This document shows, in pieces, positions 1-7,724 of a stretch of DNA of 64,000 nt; position 1 is the first letter of the stretch; every line of letters starts with the position of its first letter. Source of the stretch: Nonomuraea coxensis DSM 45129 (GTDB lineage: Bacteria; Actinomycetota; Actinomycetes; Streptosporangiales; Streptosporangiaceae); contig NZ_CP068985.1 of NCBI RefSeq assembly GCF_019397265.1, positions 5,250,501 to 5,314,500 on the forward strand, written 5' to 3'. The notes beneath the pieces are model-generated. The model was given only the letters and a program-made list of their open reading frames with translations. It was not told the origin of the DNA and searched no databases. The position numbers and the translations under genes are program-made.

Positions 1-1005
1 GGCGGACTTGAGCACGCTGTCCAGCAGCGCGTTCGCCTCCGCGCCCCGGCCGTCCTGCCCGGCCGCCTCGGCCTGGAGGTCGGCCAGGGAGAACGGCACG
101 ACCGCGACGGTGGTCCAGCCGTCGCCGACCAGCTTGGCCTTGCCGGCCATGTCGGCGGCGTGCTCGGCGCGCTCCTCGGCCTTCGCGCCGAGGTCCTCCT
201 CGCCGATCGTGGTCTCCTCCACCTTGGCGCCCGGGGGCGGGGTGAAGGTGAAGTTCTCCGGGGCCGGCGGGGTGAAGGTCACCTGGGTGAAGCCCACCTG
301 GTAGGCCGGCTCGGCCGAGCCCTTGGCGTAGAGCTGCACCTGGAGCGGCATGTACGTCTCGCCGTCGAGCGCGATCCGCACCTCCTGCACCAGCGAGCTG
401 CCCGCCTTGGGCGCGATGACGAGCTGGTAGACCGGCCGGCCCGCCACCTCGGCGGTGTTGATCACCCGGACCGCGGTGTGCTCGTCCACCTGGGCGAGCA
501 GCCGCTGCGCCGCCTGCTGCGGCGTCACGTCGGTCGGCTGCGGCGTGGGCAGGCCGTGCCGCTCGCCGGCGTCGGCCTTGATCCGCAGCCGGGTGGCGGT
601 GTTGGTGGCGCTGTCCCAGTACCAGGACTGCTCGCCGTTGTAGATCAGGTTGGTCTCGTTGAGGTGCGTCGGCATGGCGACGCGGATCTTGTTCTCGCCG
701 CCGTACCAGACCTTCACCTCGTGCGTGCCGGACAGCAGGCTGAGGGGGCCGGTCCCGCCGCCGGTGGCCGGCAGCGCGGGCAGGCCGAGCGAGGCGGTCT
801 GCTGCACGGTGCCGGACATCGGCCTCATGCCCTGGTCCTTGGCGGTGGCCGCCGCGGCGTCGGCGAGCAGTTGCTCGGCCGAGCGCTCCGGCAGTGCGGG
901 CTCTCCGCTCACCGCGGCTATGACGGGGCCGGCGCCGATGGCGGCTCCGATCACGGCCGCCGCCGCGATCGGGACTCCCCACCTCACGAACGTGCCTCTA
1001 CGCAT
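1..1005 (-). CDS. LolA/RseB-like secreted or membrane-anchored protein (3' end outside window)
   Basis: The frame stays open from an ATG at 1005 to the window edge (335 codons), so the C-terminus is missing. The protein starts with a basic stretch and an Ala-rich hydrophobic signal or anchor segment (residues about 9-31) with no lipobox Cys. The rest resembles the LolA/LppX/RseB-like fold of actinobacterial 'outer membrane lipoprotein carrier'-like proteins: early Ala-rich helix (SAEQLLADAAAAT), then alternating strands with KVWYGGENKIRV, YNGEQSWYWDS and LDGETYMPLQVQLY. In these bacteria such proteins sit outside the membrane and may bind lipid or sense the envelope; the exact job is unknown. 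An AAGGAG lies 5 bases before the start. It is divergent from an OmpR-type two-component pair, so it may be that system's target or its extracellular sensor partner (inference). Confidence 0.75.
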   Translation of the reverse strand, partial: MRRGTFVRWGVPIAAAAVIGAAIGAGPVIAAVSGEPALPERSAEQLLADAAAATAKDQGMRPMSGTVQQTASLGLPALPATGGGTGPLSLLSGTHEVKVWYGGENKIRVAMPTHLNETNLIYNGEQSWYWDSATNTATRLRIKADAGERHGLPTPQPTDVTPQQAAQRLLAQVDEHTAVRVINTAEVAGRPVYQLVIAPKAGSSLVQEVRIALDGETYMPLQVQLYAKGSAEPAYQVGFTQVTFTPPAPENFTFTPPPGAKVEETTIGEEDLGAKAEERAEHAADMAGKAKLVGDGWTTVAVVPFSLADLQAEAAGQDGRGAEANALLDSVLKSA

Positions 1006-1063
1006 TTCACTCCTTAACGGTATGTCGATGGTCACAGCCTGCGTGAGGCATCCTTAGGCGGAC

Positions 1064-1109
1064 CTGAGACTGACTGAGACCCCTCTCAGTCTTCTCAGCG
1101 CGCTCTCAG
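1064..1109. promoter_or_regulatory. CTGAG/CTCAG operator cluster between LolA-like gene and two-component operon
   Basis: Five copies of CTGAG or its complement occur within 46 bp: CTGAGAC at 1064-1070 and 1074-1080 (10 bp apart), then CTCAG at 1085-1089, 1094-1098 and 1105-1109. The middle pair makes a perfect 8-bp inverted repeat (GACTGAGA at 1072-1079, TCTCAGTC at 1084-1091, CCCC spacer). Helical spacing of direct repeats is typical of OmpR-family response regulators, and the cluster lies 24 bp before the response regulator start, so autoregulation is the simplest reading. Confidence 0.55.
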
Positions 1110-1132
1110 GGACAGAACGGGAGAATCACCGC

Positions 1133-1807
1133 ATGAGGGTACTTGTCGTCGAGGACGAGCGGCGGATGGCGGCGGCGCTCCAGCGCGGCCTCCAGGCCGA
1201 GGGCTTCGCCGTGGACCTCGCCCACGACGGCGAGGAGGGGCTGCACGCGGCCCGCCACGGCGAGTACGACGTCGTGGTGCTCGACATCATGCTGCCCCGG
1301 CTGTCCGGCTACAACGTGTGCAAGCGGCTGCGCGCCGAGGAGAACTGGGTACCGATCCTCATGCTGTCGGCCAAGGACGGCGAGTACGACATGGCCGACG
1401 GGCTCGACCTGGGGGCCGACGACTACCTGACCAAGCCGTTCTCGTACGTGGTGCTGGTGGCCCGGCTGCGGGCGCTGCTGCGCCGCGACGCGGGCCGGCG
1501 GCCGGCGGTGCTGCAGGCCGGCGACCTGTCGCTGGACCCGGCACGGCGGCGGGTGGAGCGGGACGGCGCCCCGATCGAGCTGACGCCACGGGAGTTCGCG
1601 CTGCTGGAGTACCTGCTGCGGCGGCGGGACGAGGTGGTGTCGAAGTCGGAGATCCTGGAGCACGTCTGGGACACCTTCGACACGGACCCGAACGTGGTCG
1701 AGGTGTACGTCGGCTACCTGCGCCGCAAGATCGACGTCCCGTTCGGCAGGAACGCGCTGCAGACCGTGCGCGGCGCCGGCTACCGGCTGGCGGGCGACGG
1801 TGGCTGA
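1133..1807 (+). CDS. OmpR/PhoB-family response regulator
   Basis: A 224-residue DNA-binding response regulator. The receiver domain (1-115) carries the acidic pocket E7-D8, phospho-acceptor D51 in VVLDIMLP, S79 and K101 in TKPF. The C-terminal winged helix (about 128-222) has the usual ELTPREFALLEYLL opening and ends VRGAGYRL. It overlaps the following histidine kinase by 8 nt, so the two form a cognate pair with coupled translation. The repeats at 1064-1109 are a likely autoregulatory target. The ligand or stress is not evident from sequence; the divergent LolA-like gene suggests an envelope signal. Family assignment is secure; assignment to a named regulator is not possible here. Confidence 0.95.
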   Translation: MRVLVVEDERRMAAALQRGLQAEGFAVDLAHDGEEGLHAARHGEYDVVVLDIMLPRLSGYNVCKRLRAEENWVPILMLSAKDGEYDMADGLDLGADDYLTKPFSYVVLVARLRALLRRDAGRRPAVLQAGDLSLDPARRRVERDGAPIELTPREFALLEYLLRRRDEVVSKSEILEHVWDTFDTDPNVVEVYVGYLRRKIDVPFGRNALQTVRGAGYRLAGDGG

Positions 1808-3158
1808 CAGGTCGCCCGGCTCGCCGCTCGCGTGGTGGCGGCGGCAGGGGCTGCGCTTCCGGCTGTCCGCGGTGGCCGTCGCGGTGCTCGCGCTGGCGCT
1901 GGCGCTGTCGGCGTGGGTGCTGCTCAGCGTCCTCGACCGGACGCTGATGGCGACCGTGGACGAGGGCACCAGGCGGCAGGCGGACGTCGTGCGCGTGGCG
2001 GCCGACTCCGGCACGCTCACCACGCCGATCACCACCCACGACGGCACGATCGTGCAGGTCCTCGACGCGCGGAACCGGATCACGCACGTCACCTACGGCG
2101 CCGACCGGCTGGTGCCGCTGCTGGACGCCGCCGGCCGGGCCAGGGCGCTGGAATCGGGGAAGGCCGTGGAGGTGGACGGGCGGCCGTACGCCGTCCCGGG
2201 TTTCCTGCACGTGGTCGTGCTGCGCGCGGACCGCGGCCAGACCGTGCTCGCGGCGCGGTCCATCAGCGAGATCCGCACGAGCCTCGGCACGGCCGGCCGG
2301 GTCCTCACGGTGGGCACGCCCGCCCTGGTGGTGCTGCTCGCCGTGGCGAGCTGGCTGATGATCGGCCGCACGCTGCGCCCGATCGCGGCGCTGCGCCGGG
2401 GCGCCGCCGAGATCACGCACACGGCGCGCTCCCGGCGGCTGCCGGTGCCGGCCTCACGCGACGAGGTGCACTCGCTGGCCACCACGCTCAACGGCATGCT
2501 GGCCAGGCTGGAGGAGGCCGAGCAGCGCCAGCGGGCGCTCGTCTCCGACGCCGCGCACGAGCTGCGCAGCCCGCTCGCCAGCATCAGACTGCAGCTGGAG
2601 GTCGCGCTCGGCCACCCCGAGGGCCAGGACTGGCAGGAGACCGCCGAGGGCGTCCTGGAGGACACCCTGCGCCTGTCCCGGCTGGCCGAGGACCTGCTCG
2701 CGCTGGCCCGGCTGGACGAGCGCGGCGGGGTCCCGGCCAGACGCGAGCCGGTGGACCTCGACGAGGTCGTACGCCGGGCCGCCGACCGCTACGCCGAGGT
2801 CCGGCTGACGGCCTGCGACCCGGTCGTGGTCCGCGGCGACGCGCTCGACCTCAGCCGGGTGCTGACCAATCTGCTGGACAACGCCGTGCGGCACACCTCC
2901 TCGAAGGTCGAGGTGGCGCTGACCGCCGGCGGCGTGCTGACCGTCACCGACGACGGTCCCGGCATCCCGGAGCAGGACCGCGAGCGAGTGTTCAACCGCT
3001 TCACCAGGCTCGACTCCGGGCGGAGCAGGGACGAGGGCGGCGCCGGGCTCGGGCTCGCCATCGTGCGCGAGACCGTGCGGGCGCACGGCGGCACGGTGGT
3101 GCTGGAGGACGCCGCGCCCGGACTGCGTGCGGTGGTGCGGCTTCCCGTGTCCCGATGA
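1800..3158 (+). CDS. HAMP-domain sensor histidine kinase, partner of the regulator at 1133
   Basis: A 452-residue membrane kinase starting at GTG. It has TM1 (about 22-45), a short extracytoplasmic sensor region (about 46-168), TM2 (about 169-189), HAMP linker, HisKA domain with the phosphorylated His at 253 in SDAAHELRSPLA, and an HATPase_c domain with N box LTNLLDNAVRH, G1 DDGPGIP, F box FNRFTRLD and G2 GGAGLGLAI. The extracytoplasmic part resembles the small variable sensors of CutS/TcrY-like actinobacterial kinases. It probably phosphorylates D51 of the preceding regulator, with which it overlaps. No ligand can be inferred. Confidence 0.95.
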   Translation: MADRSPGSPLAWWRRQGLRFRLSAVAVAVLALALALSAWVLLSVLDRTLMATVDEGTRRQADVVRVAADSGTLTTPITTHDGTIVQVLDARNRITHVTYGADRLVPLLDAAGRARALESGKAVEVDGRPYAVPGFLHVVVLRADRGQTVLAARSISEIRTSLGTAGRVLTVGTPALVVLLAVASWLMIGRTLRPIAALRRGAAEITHTARSRRLPVPASRDEVHSLATTLNGMLARLEEAEQRQRALVSDAAHELRSPLASIRLQLEVALGHPEGQDWQETAEGVLEDTLRLSRLAEDLLALARLDERGGVPARREPVDLDEVVRRAADRYAEVRLTACDPVVVRGDALDLSRVLTNLLDNAVRHTSSKVEVALTAGGVLTVTDDGPGIPEQDRERVFNRFTRLDSGRSRDEGGAGLGLAIVRETVRAHGGTVVLEDAAPGLRAVVRLPVSR

Positions 3159-3340
3159 GGTGTTCCCGTGTCCCGGGGAGGTTCGCCCCAGGCCGCCTGT
3201 CGCCGTGGAACGGGCGAGGCCGTGCTCTGAGGGCTGGACGAGGGGCCGCTGGAAAGGGCTCCCTCGGGGGGCCGGGCCGCGTCGCCGGGCCCCGGGCTCG
3301 GACGGACGCCGGGCCTTGATCGGTGCGCTTCGGTGCGGTT

Positions 3341-3443
3341 GGGGGGGTTTCAGTAGGGGGTTGTGTGGGGGTGAGGGTTCTCGGGGGGGGTCAGATGATT
3401 CCGGGGGTTTCGGGGGTTTCAGGGGTTCCGGGGGTTTCAGGGG
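3341..3443 (+). repeat. G-tract array with a canonical G-quadruplex motif in a convergent intergenic region
   Basis: The 313 bp between the histidine kinase (+) and the LysR gene (-) hold no credible ORF. The second half is a run of G tracts: a 7-G run at 3341, others near 3356, 3367 and 3383, then a regular block at 3403-3407, 3412-3416, 3422-3425, 3430-3434 and 3440-3443, separated by 4-5 nt loops of the form TTTC, TTTCA or TTCC (unit about 9-10 bp). Five tracts of at least four G meet the standard quadruplex pattern on the + strand. No normal terminator hairpin is visible, so this may act in termination or be a slippage-generated repeat. Confidence 0.6.
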
Positions 3444-3471
3444 TGAGTGGAGCGTTCCCCGGTCAGGTGGG

Positions 3472-4344
3472 TCAGGCGGCGGTCGTTCCCTTCTCCGCGG
3501 TGGCCAGGAAGTCCTGGGCGATGAGCGGCAGCCGGCGACGGGCGTGCACGACGGCGATCACGCGCCGCACGGCCGGTTCGAGCGAGCGCACCACGAGGCC
3601 CGCGCGGGCGGCCTGCTCGGCCATGCCGCGGTACCACAGGAGCGAGGCCCGGCCGGCGCGGACGGCGTTGAGCCAGCCGTTGCGCTCGTCGGTCTCCAGG
3701 ACGACCGTCGGGGTGACGGAGTATCTGCCGAACATCGCGTCGAGCTCCCTGCGCCGGGTGCTGCCGCGGGCCGGGAGGGCCAGGCGCATGCCGTGCAGCC
3801 TGCCCATCGGCACCGGGTTGGGCAGTTCGAGCCCGGGCGGGGAGATCAGCACGATCTCCTGGCGTTCGAGGGGGTGGGTGACGAGGTCGGCGGGCACCGG
3901 CAGGTCGGTGAGACCGAGGTCGGCCCGCTGGTCCCGGATCGCGCTGACGACCGCCTCGCGGCCCTCGCAGCGCACGATCTGGACCCGTACACCGGGATGC
4001 TCGGCGGCGTAGGCGGGCAACAGCCGCCCCGCCAGACCGGGCTCGAGGCTGGGCGTCGAGGCGATCCGCAGTTCGGCGTCGGACGCGCCGGTGTGGTGGG
4101 CCAGGCCCTCGATCTCGTGGACGGCGTCGAGCGCCTCCCGCGCCAGCTTGACCACCCGCCGGCCCTGCGCGGTGACGACGACGCCACGGCCGGAACGGGC
4201 GAACAGGGTCATGCCGAGCTCGCGCTCGAGATCGCGGATCGCGCGGGAGAGCGCAGGCTGCGCGATGTACAGCGACCTGGCCGCGTCGGTCATGGTGCGG
4301 TGCTCCGCAGTCGCGACCACATAGCGGAGCTGCTGGAGATTCAT
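3472..4344 (-). CDS. LysR-family transcriptional regulator
   Basis: A 290-residue LysR-type regulator. The N-terminal winged helix-turn-helix (1-60) reads QLRYVVATAEHRTMTDAARS followed by QPALSRAIRDLE, and the substrate-binding domain covers about 90-285. It faces away from the metallopeptidase gene at 4546 across about 200 bp containing a CCGAAA/TTTCGG inverted pair (4379-4384 and 4409-4414). LysR proteins usually control themselves and the divergent neighbour, so that peptidase gene is the obvious candidate target, but the family often acts elsewhere. The effector is unknown. On the 3' side it converges with the two-component operon over the G-rich repeat. Confidence 0.93.
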   Translation of the reverse strand: MNLQQLRYVVATAEHRTMTDAARSLYIAQPALSRAIRDLERELGMTLFARSGRGVVVTAQGRRVVKLAREALDAVHEIEGLAHHTGASDAELRIASTPSLEPGLAGRLLPAYAAEHPGVRVQIVRCEGREAVVSAIRDQRADLGLTDLPVPADLVTHPLERQEIVLISPPGLELPNPVPMGRLHGMRLALPARGSTRRRELDAMFGRYSVTPTVVLETDERNGWLNAVRAGRASLLWYRGMAEQAARAGLVVRSLEPAVRRVIAVVHARRRLPLIAQDFLATAEKGTTAA

Positions 4345-4545
4345 GCCAAGAAAGCTAGGACACCACCCGCTCCGCAGACCGAAAGATAACCGAGATCACC
4401 TCGAATGATTTCGGACTGTGACCGTGCACTGCTACATCCGTGACGGGTGATAAATGAGTATGCTTTTGCCCCAAATTTGCCAAGGGTCCGTCAAGTCGCC
4501 GGACAAAGCTCGGCAATAAGACAACGGGGCATACGGGGAGACAGG

Positions 4546-6009
4546 GTGACAGGTAACGGGCAATATCCACCCCCGCCACAAGGGCCCGGCCAGCCACAGC
4601 GGCCACCGGCCCTGCCGTGGCCGCCGCCCGTGCCCGGCCGGCAGCAGCAGCCGCAGAGCGGTCACCCGTACGGGCCGCCTCCCCAGGCGCCCCCGCCGGG
4701 CTACCCGCCCCAGGGACCCGAGGGACCCGGCTACCCGCCCCAGGGACCCGGCTACCCGCCCCAGGGTCCCGGCCACCCGCCTCAGGGTCCCGGCTACCCG
4801 CCTCAAGGGCCGGGGCAGCCGCCGTACCCGCCGCAGCCGCAGGGGGTGCCGCAGCACGACGGCCTGACGCGGCCCTACACCCAGCAGATGCCGCCGCCGC
4901 CTCCCCCGCCGCCGCAGTACGCGCAGCACTACCGGCAGCCCGCGCCTCCTCCCCCGCCACCGCCGCCGCCGATGCCGCCCCCGCCGATGCCGCCGCGGCA
5001 GTGGCAGCCGCCGCCGCGCCGCAAGTCGGGCATGGGGGTCATCGGGGTCCTCGGCGCGGTGTTCGGCTCGATGGCGGCGCTGTTCGTGCTGATCGTCGTC
5101 GGCGCGGCCCTGCTCAAGAACTCCTCGCGGTCGGAGACGACGACGCCGGTCGCGATCCCGACGTACGAGCCCACGCCGGAGCGCAGCCGCGCCACCCGCG
5201 AGCCGACCAGGCAGCCGACCCCGCGGCAGACCCGCACGCCGGACGAGACGGTGACGCCGCCCGCGCAGGTGCGGGTCGACCGAAGCCTCAAGAACAACAG
5301 CCTCTACCGGGGAGGCGCGCTGCCGCGGATCAACTGCCGGGCGGGCAACGCGAGCATCTTCAGCCACAGCCAGCTCAAGTCGCTGATCCTGAAGACGGCC
5401 AAGTGCATGGACCGGGCGTGGGGGCCGGTCCTGGAGAAGCAGGGCTTCGACTTCCGGCCGCCGGGGTACGCCATCGCCTCGGGCCGGGGCCGCGGCGCCT
5501 GCGGCGACTATCCGAGCGCCGGGAGCATGGTGCCGTACTATTGCCCGCGCAACTCCACGATCTACGCCTCGACGTCGGCGATGGCGCGCGGCAACGGCAG
5601 CGCCCGCGGCTACGGCCAGATCATCTCCTGGCACGGCGGCATCATCAGCATGATGGCCCACGAGTACGGCCACCACGTCCAGAACGTCACGGGCCTGATG
5701 AACTCCTGGTGGGACAGCACGCTGGCCTCCTCCAGCCGGAGCGCCAAGCTCGGCCTCAGCAGGCGGCTGGAGCTGCAGGCGACCTGCCTCGGCGGCATGT
5801 GGATGCGCTCGGTCGCCGCCTCCTATCCGGTGACCACGTCGCTGCGCAGCCGGCTGTACTGGTTCTACGGCCAGGTGGGCGACTATCCGGGCTATCCGCG
5901 CGACCACGGGACGCCCGCCAACAACAACCGCTGGTTCCGGCAGGGATGGGAGAAGAACAAGCCGTACCAGTGCAACACGTGGATGGCCCCGGCCTCCACG
6001 GTGTCCTGA
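4546..6009 (+). CDS. Membrane-anchored neutral zinc metallopeptidase (YpfJ/PF04228 type) with Pro-rich N-terminus
   Basis: I chose the GTG at 4546, preceded by GGGGAG at 5 bp, over a longer reading from 4447 whose extra codons lack the local codon bias. The 487-residue protein has a cytoplasmic Pro/Gln/Gly-rich tail (1-155) with five tandem GYPPQGP-like heptads at 4701-4806, one TM helix (about 163-190), a Thr/Pro/Arg spacer, and a C-terminal extracytoplasmic peptidase domain. The catalytic motif HEYGHH starts at about residue 372, and the Glu in RLELQATC (about 408) is the expected third zinc ligand. Two Cys pairs suggest disulphides. The natural substrate is unknown. A LysR gene lies divergently upstream; the LCP gene downstream has its own promoter. 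Confidence 0.9.
   Translation: MTGNGQYPPPPQGPGQPQRPPALPWPPPVPGRQQQPQSGHPYGPPPQAPPPGYPPQGPEGPGYPPQGPGYPPQGPGHPPQGPGYPPQGPGQPPYPPQPQGVPQHDGLTRPYTQQMPPPPPPPPQYAQHYRQPAPPPPPPPPPMPPPPMPPRQWQPPPRRKSGMGVIGVLGAVFGSMAALFVLIVVGAALLKNSSRSETTTPVAIPTYEPTPERSRATREPTRQPTPRQTRTPDETVTPPAQVRVDRSLKNNSLYRGGALPRINCRAGNASIFSHSQLKSLILKTAKCMDRAWGPVLEKQGFDFRPPGYAIASGRGRGACGDYPSAGSMVPYYCPRNSTIYASTSAMARGNGSARGYGQIISWHGGIISMMAHEYGHHVQNVTGLMNSWWDSTLASSSRSAKLGLSRRLELQATCLGGMWMRSVAASYPVTTSLRSRLYWFYGQVGDYPGYPRDHGTPANNNRWFRQGWEKNKPYQCNTWMAPASTVS
4701..4806 (+). repeat. 21-bp tandem repeat coding for GYPPQGP heptads
   Basis: Inside the metallopeptidase gene, a unit of about 21 bp coding G-Y/H-P-P-Q-G-P occurs five times in near-identical form, with one EGP insertion after the first. 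The nucleotide identity is higher than the protein sequence requires, so copy number probably changes by slippage between strains. The array lies in the predicted cytoplasmic tail. Confidence 0.7.
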
Positions 6010-6074
6010 GGGCCTGCTGTGAAATCCACGCGGAGTTCATCTCAGCTTGGGCAAGTGTCTGTGTTGTCCAGATA

Positions 6075-6117
6075 TGGGGACTAGAATCCTGGCAATCTTG
6101 TCCCCACGTCGGGGACA
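6075..6117. promoter_or_regulatory. GGGGAC half-site operator upstream of the LCP gene
   Basis: A perfect inverted repeat TGTCCCC (6099-6105) - ACGTC - GGGGACA (6111-6117) lies 31 bp before the LCP start. A third half-site, TGGGGAC (6075-6081), pairs with GTCCCCA (6100-6106). A TAGAAT hexamer at 6082-6087 could be a -10 element, which would put the palindrome just downstream of the start of transcription. Protein binding is inferred from symmetry only. Confidence 0.45.
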
Positions 6118-6148
6118 TTCTGCCTGGTAGGCGTCTGAAGGAGCCGGT

Positions 6149-7696
6149 GTGAGAAAGCGCGACGGGGTGGGCACCGTGCCTGGAGGCAGGAAGGAACGCC
6201 CGGCGCGCCGGCCCCGCCCGGCTCCCGGCGCCCCTCGCTTCGCCCGGCCGCTCACCCCCGCCTCCGTGCTCGGCTGGACCGCCCTGTCGGCCGTCGCGCC
6301 CGGCGCCGCACACCTGCGCGCCGGGCGCCGCCGTACCGGGCTGATCCTCATGAGCGTGTACGCGGTGCTGCTGCTCGCCACCCTCGCCTTCGGGCTGACC
6401 CGCAACCTGACCGACGCCGCCGCGTTCATCGGCGACGGGATGATGCTCGCGGTGATCATCATCGCCTCGGCGCTCGCGCTGGCCTGGTTCGCCATCGTGG
6501 TCAGCTCGTACGTGGTGCTCAGCCCCAAACGGCTCGACCAGCAGGGCCAGATCCTGACCGGCATCCTCGTGGGCGTGCTCTGCGTGGCGGTGATGGCGCC
6601 GTTCGCGTTCGTCGCCGACACCATGGCCACCCTGCGCGGCACCGTGAAGGACATCTTCCCGTCCTCGTCCGACCCGGGCACGCCGACGGTCGCGCACAAC
6701 CCCGAGGACCCCTGGGGCGGCAGGACCCGCGTCAACTTCCTGCTCATCGGCGGCGACGCGGCCGGCAACCGCACCGGCGTGCGCACCGACAGCATGAACG
6801 TGGCCAGCATCGACATCAAGACCGGCAACACGGTGCTGTTCAGCCTGCCGCGCAACCTCCAGCACGTGCACTTCCCCGCCAGCTCGCCGCTGCACAAGCA
6901 GTTCCCCAACGGCTACATGGCCGAGCTGCCGAACGGCGGCCTGCTCAACGAGGTCTGGCAGTACGCCAACGACAACCCGCAGATCATGGGCGGCAGGAAC
7001 ATGGGCCCCCGGGCGCTGATGGACGCCATCGGCTACACCCTCGGCCTCAGGATCGACTACTACGCCCTCATCAACATGTACGGCTTCGCCGCCCTCGTCG
7101 ACGCCATCGGCGGCCTGAAGGTCCATGTGGAGCAGGACGTCAAGTGGGGCGGCCTCTACGGCACCGCCGGCACGATCAAGGCCGGCTACCGCCGCCTCAG
7201 CGGCGAGCAGGCCCTCTGGTACGGCCGCTCCCGCGTCAACAGCGACGACTTCTCCCGCATGGCCCGCCAGCGCTGCGTCATCGGCGCCTTCGCCCAGCAG
7301 GCCACCCCGCAGGTCATCCTCACCAACTTCAGGAAGATCGCCGGCGCGACCAAGCGCATGGCCCAGACGAACATCCCGCAGCCCCTGCTCCCGCCGATCA
7401 TGGAGCTGGCCGTCAAGGTGAAGGACGCCAAGATCACCAGCCTGCAGTTCGTGCCGCCGGAGTTCTACTCGGGCCGCCCCGACTGGGCCAAGATCCGCCA
7501 GGCGACCAAGAAGGCGATCTCCGACTCCCTCCGCCCGGCCCGCCAGGCCCAGACCGCGAACGTCACCGCCTCCCCCAGCGGCACCGCCCCCTCCGCGTCC
7601 CCGACGCAGACCCGCGCCGCCGCGCCCACGCAGACGCCCACCCGCAACACCCAGAAGGCCGGCGCCAAGTCCCTGGACGAGCTCTGCGGCACCTGA
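6149..7696 (+). CDS. LytR-CpsA-Psr (LCP) family cell-wall polymer transferase
   Basis: A 515-residue protein starting at GTG with GAAGGAG just upstream. After a basic Pro-rich N-terminus there are several TM helices (about 38-55, 60-81, 95-125 and 132-155); LCP proteins often have only one, so this is the polytopic type. The LCP domain covers about residues 190-430: NFLLIGGDAAGNRTGVRTDSM, a VLFSLPRNL core, the Arg-rich YGRSRVNSDDFSRMARQR segment that binds the polyprenyl pyrophosphate, and a Thr/Ser/Pro-rich C-terminus. LCP enzymes move glycopolymers from undecaprenyl carriers to peptidoglycan outside the membrane. It converges with the next gene over a hairpin at 7700-7724. The polymer attached here is unknown. 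Confidence 0.93.
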   Translation: MRKRDGVGTVPGGRKERPARRPRPAPGAPRFARPLTPASVLGWTALSAVAPGAAHLRAGRRRTGLILMSVYAVLLLATLAFGLTRNLTDAAAFIGDGMMLAVIIIASALALAWFAIVVSSYVVLSPKRLDQQGQILTGILVGVLCVAVMAPFAFVADTMATLRGTVKDIFPSSSDPGTPTVAHNPEDPWGGRTRVNFLLIGGDAAGNRTGVRTDSMNVASIDIKTGNTVLFSLPRNLQHVHFPASSPLHKQFPNGYMAELPNGGLLNEVWQYANDNPQIMGGRNMGPRALMDAIGYTLGLRIDYYALINMYGFAALVDAIGGLKVHVEQDVKWGGLYGTAGTIKAGYRRLSGEQALWYGRSRVNSDDFSRMARQRCVIGAFAQQATPQVILTNFRKIAGATKRMAQTNIPQPLLPPIMELAVKVKDAKITSLQFVPPEFYSGRPDWAKIRQATKKAISDSLRPARQAQTANVTASPSGTAPSASPTQTRAAAPTQTPTRNTQKAGAKSLDELCGT

Positions 7697-7699
7697 CGG

Positions 7700-7724
7700 G
7701 CCGCCGCCGTCAGACGGTGGCGGC
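7700..7724. terminator. Hairpin between convergent LCP and spermidine-synthase-like genes
   Basis: GCCGCCGCCGT (7700-7710) and ACGGTGGCGGC (7714-7724) form an 11-bp stem with one mismatch and a 3-nt loop. It starts 4 nt after the LCP stop and overlaps the stop of the opposite gene at 7710. There is no T tract, as is common for GC-rich actinobacterial terminators. Confidence 0.5.

Noticed and set aside
1021..1110. Terminator hairpin from GACTGAGA/TCTCAGTC
   Set aside because: It lies between divergent starts, where a terminator has no use, and is part of a phased repeat set, so an operator is more likely.
3127..4389. Long plus-strand frame opposite the LysR gene
   Set aside because: Gly/Arg-rich translation without any domain; it is the antisense shadow of the LysR gene plus the G-tract region.
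4701..4806. CRISPR-like repeat array
   Set aside because: The 21-bp units are directly adjacent without spacers and code for a Pro-rich tail in frame.
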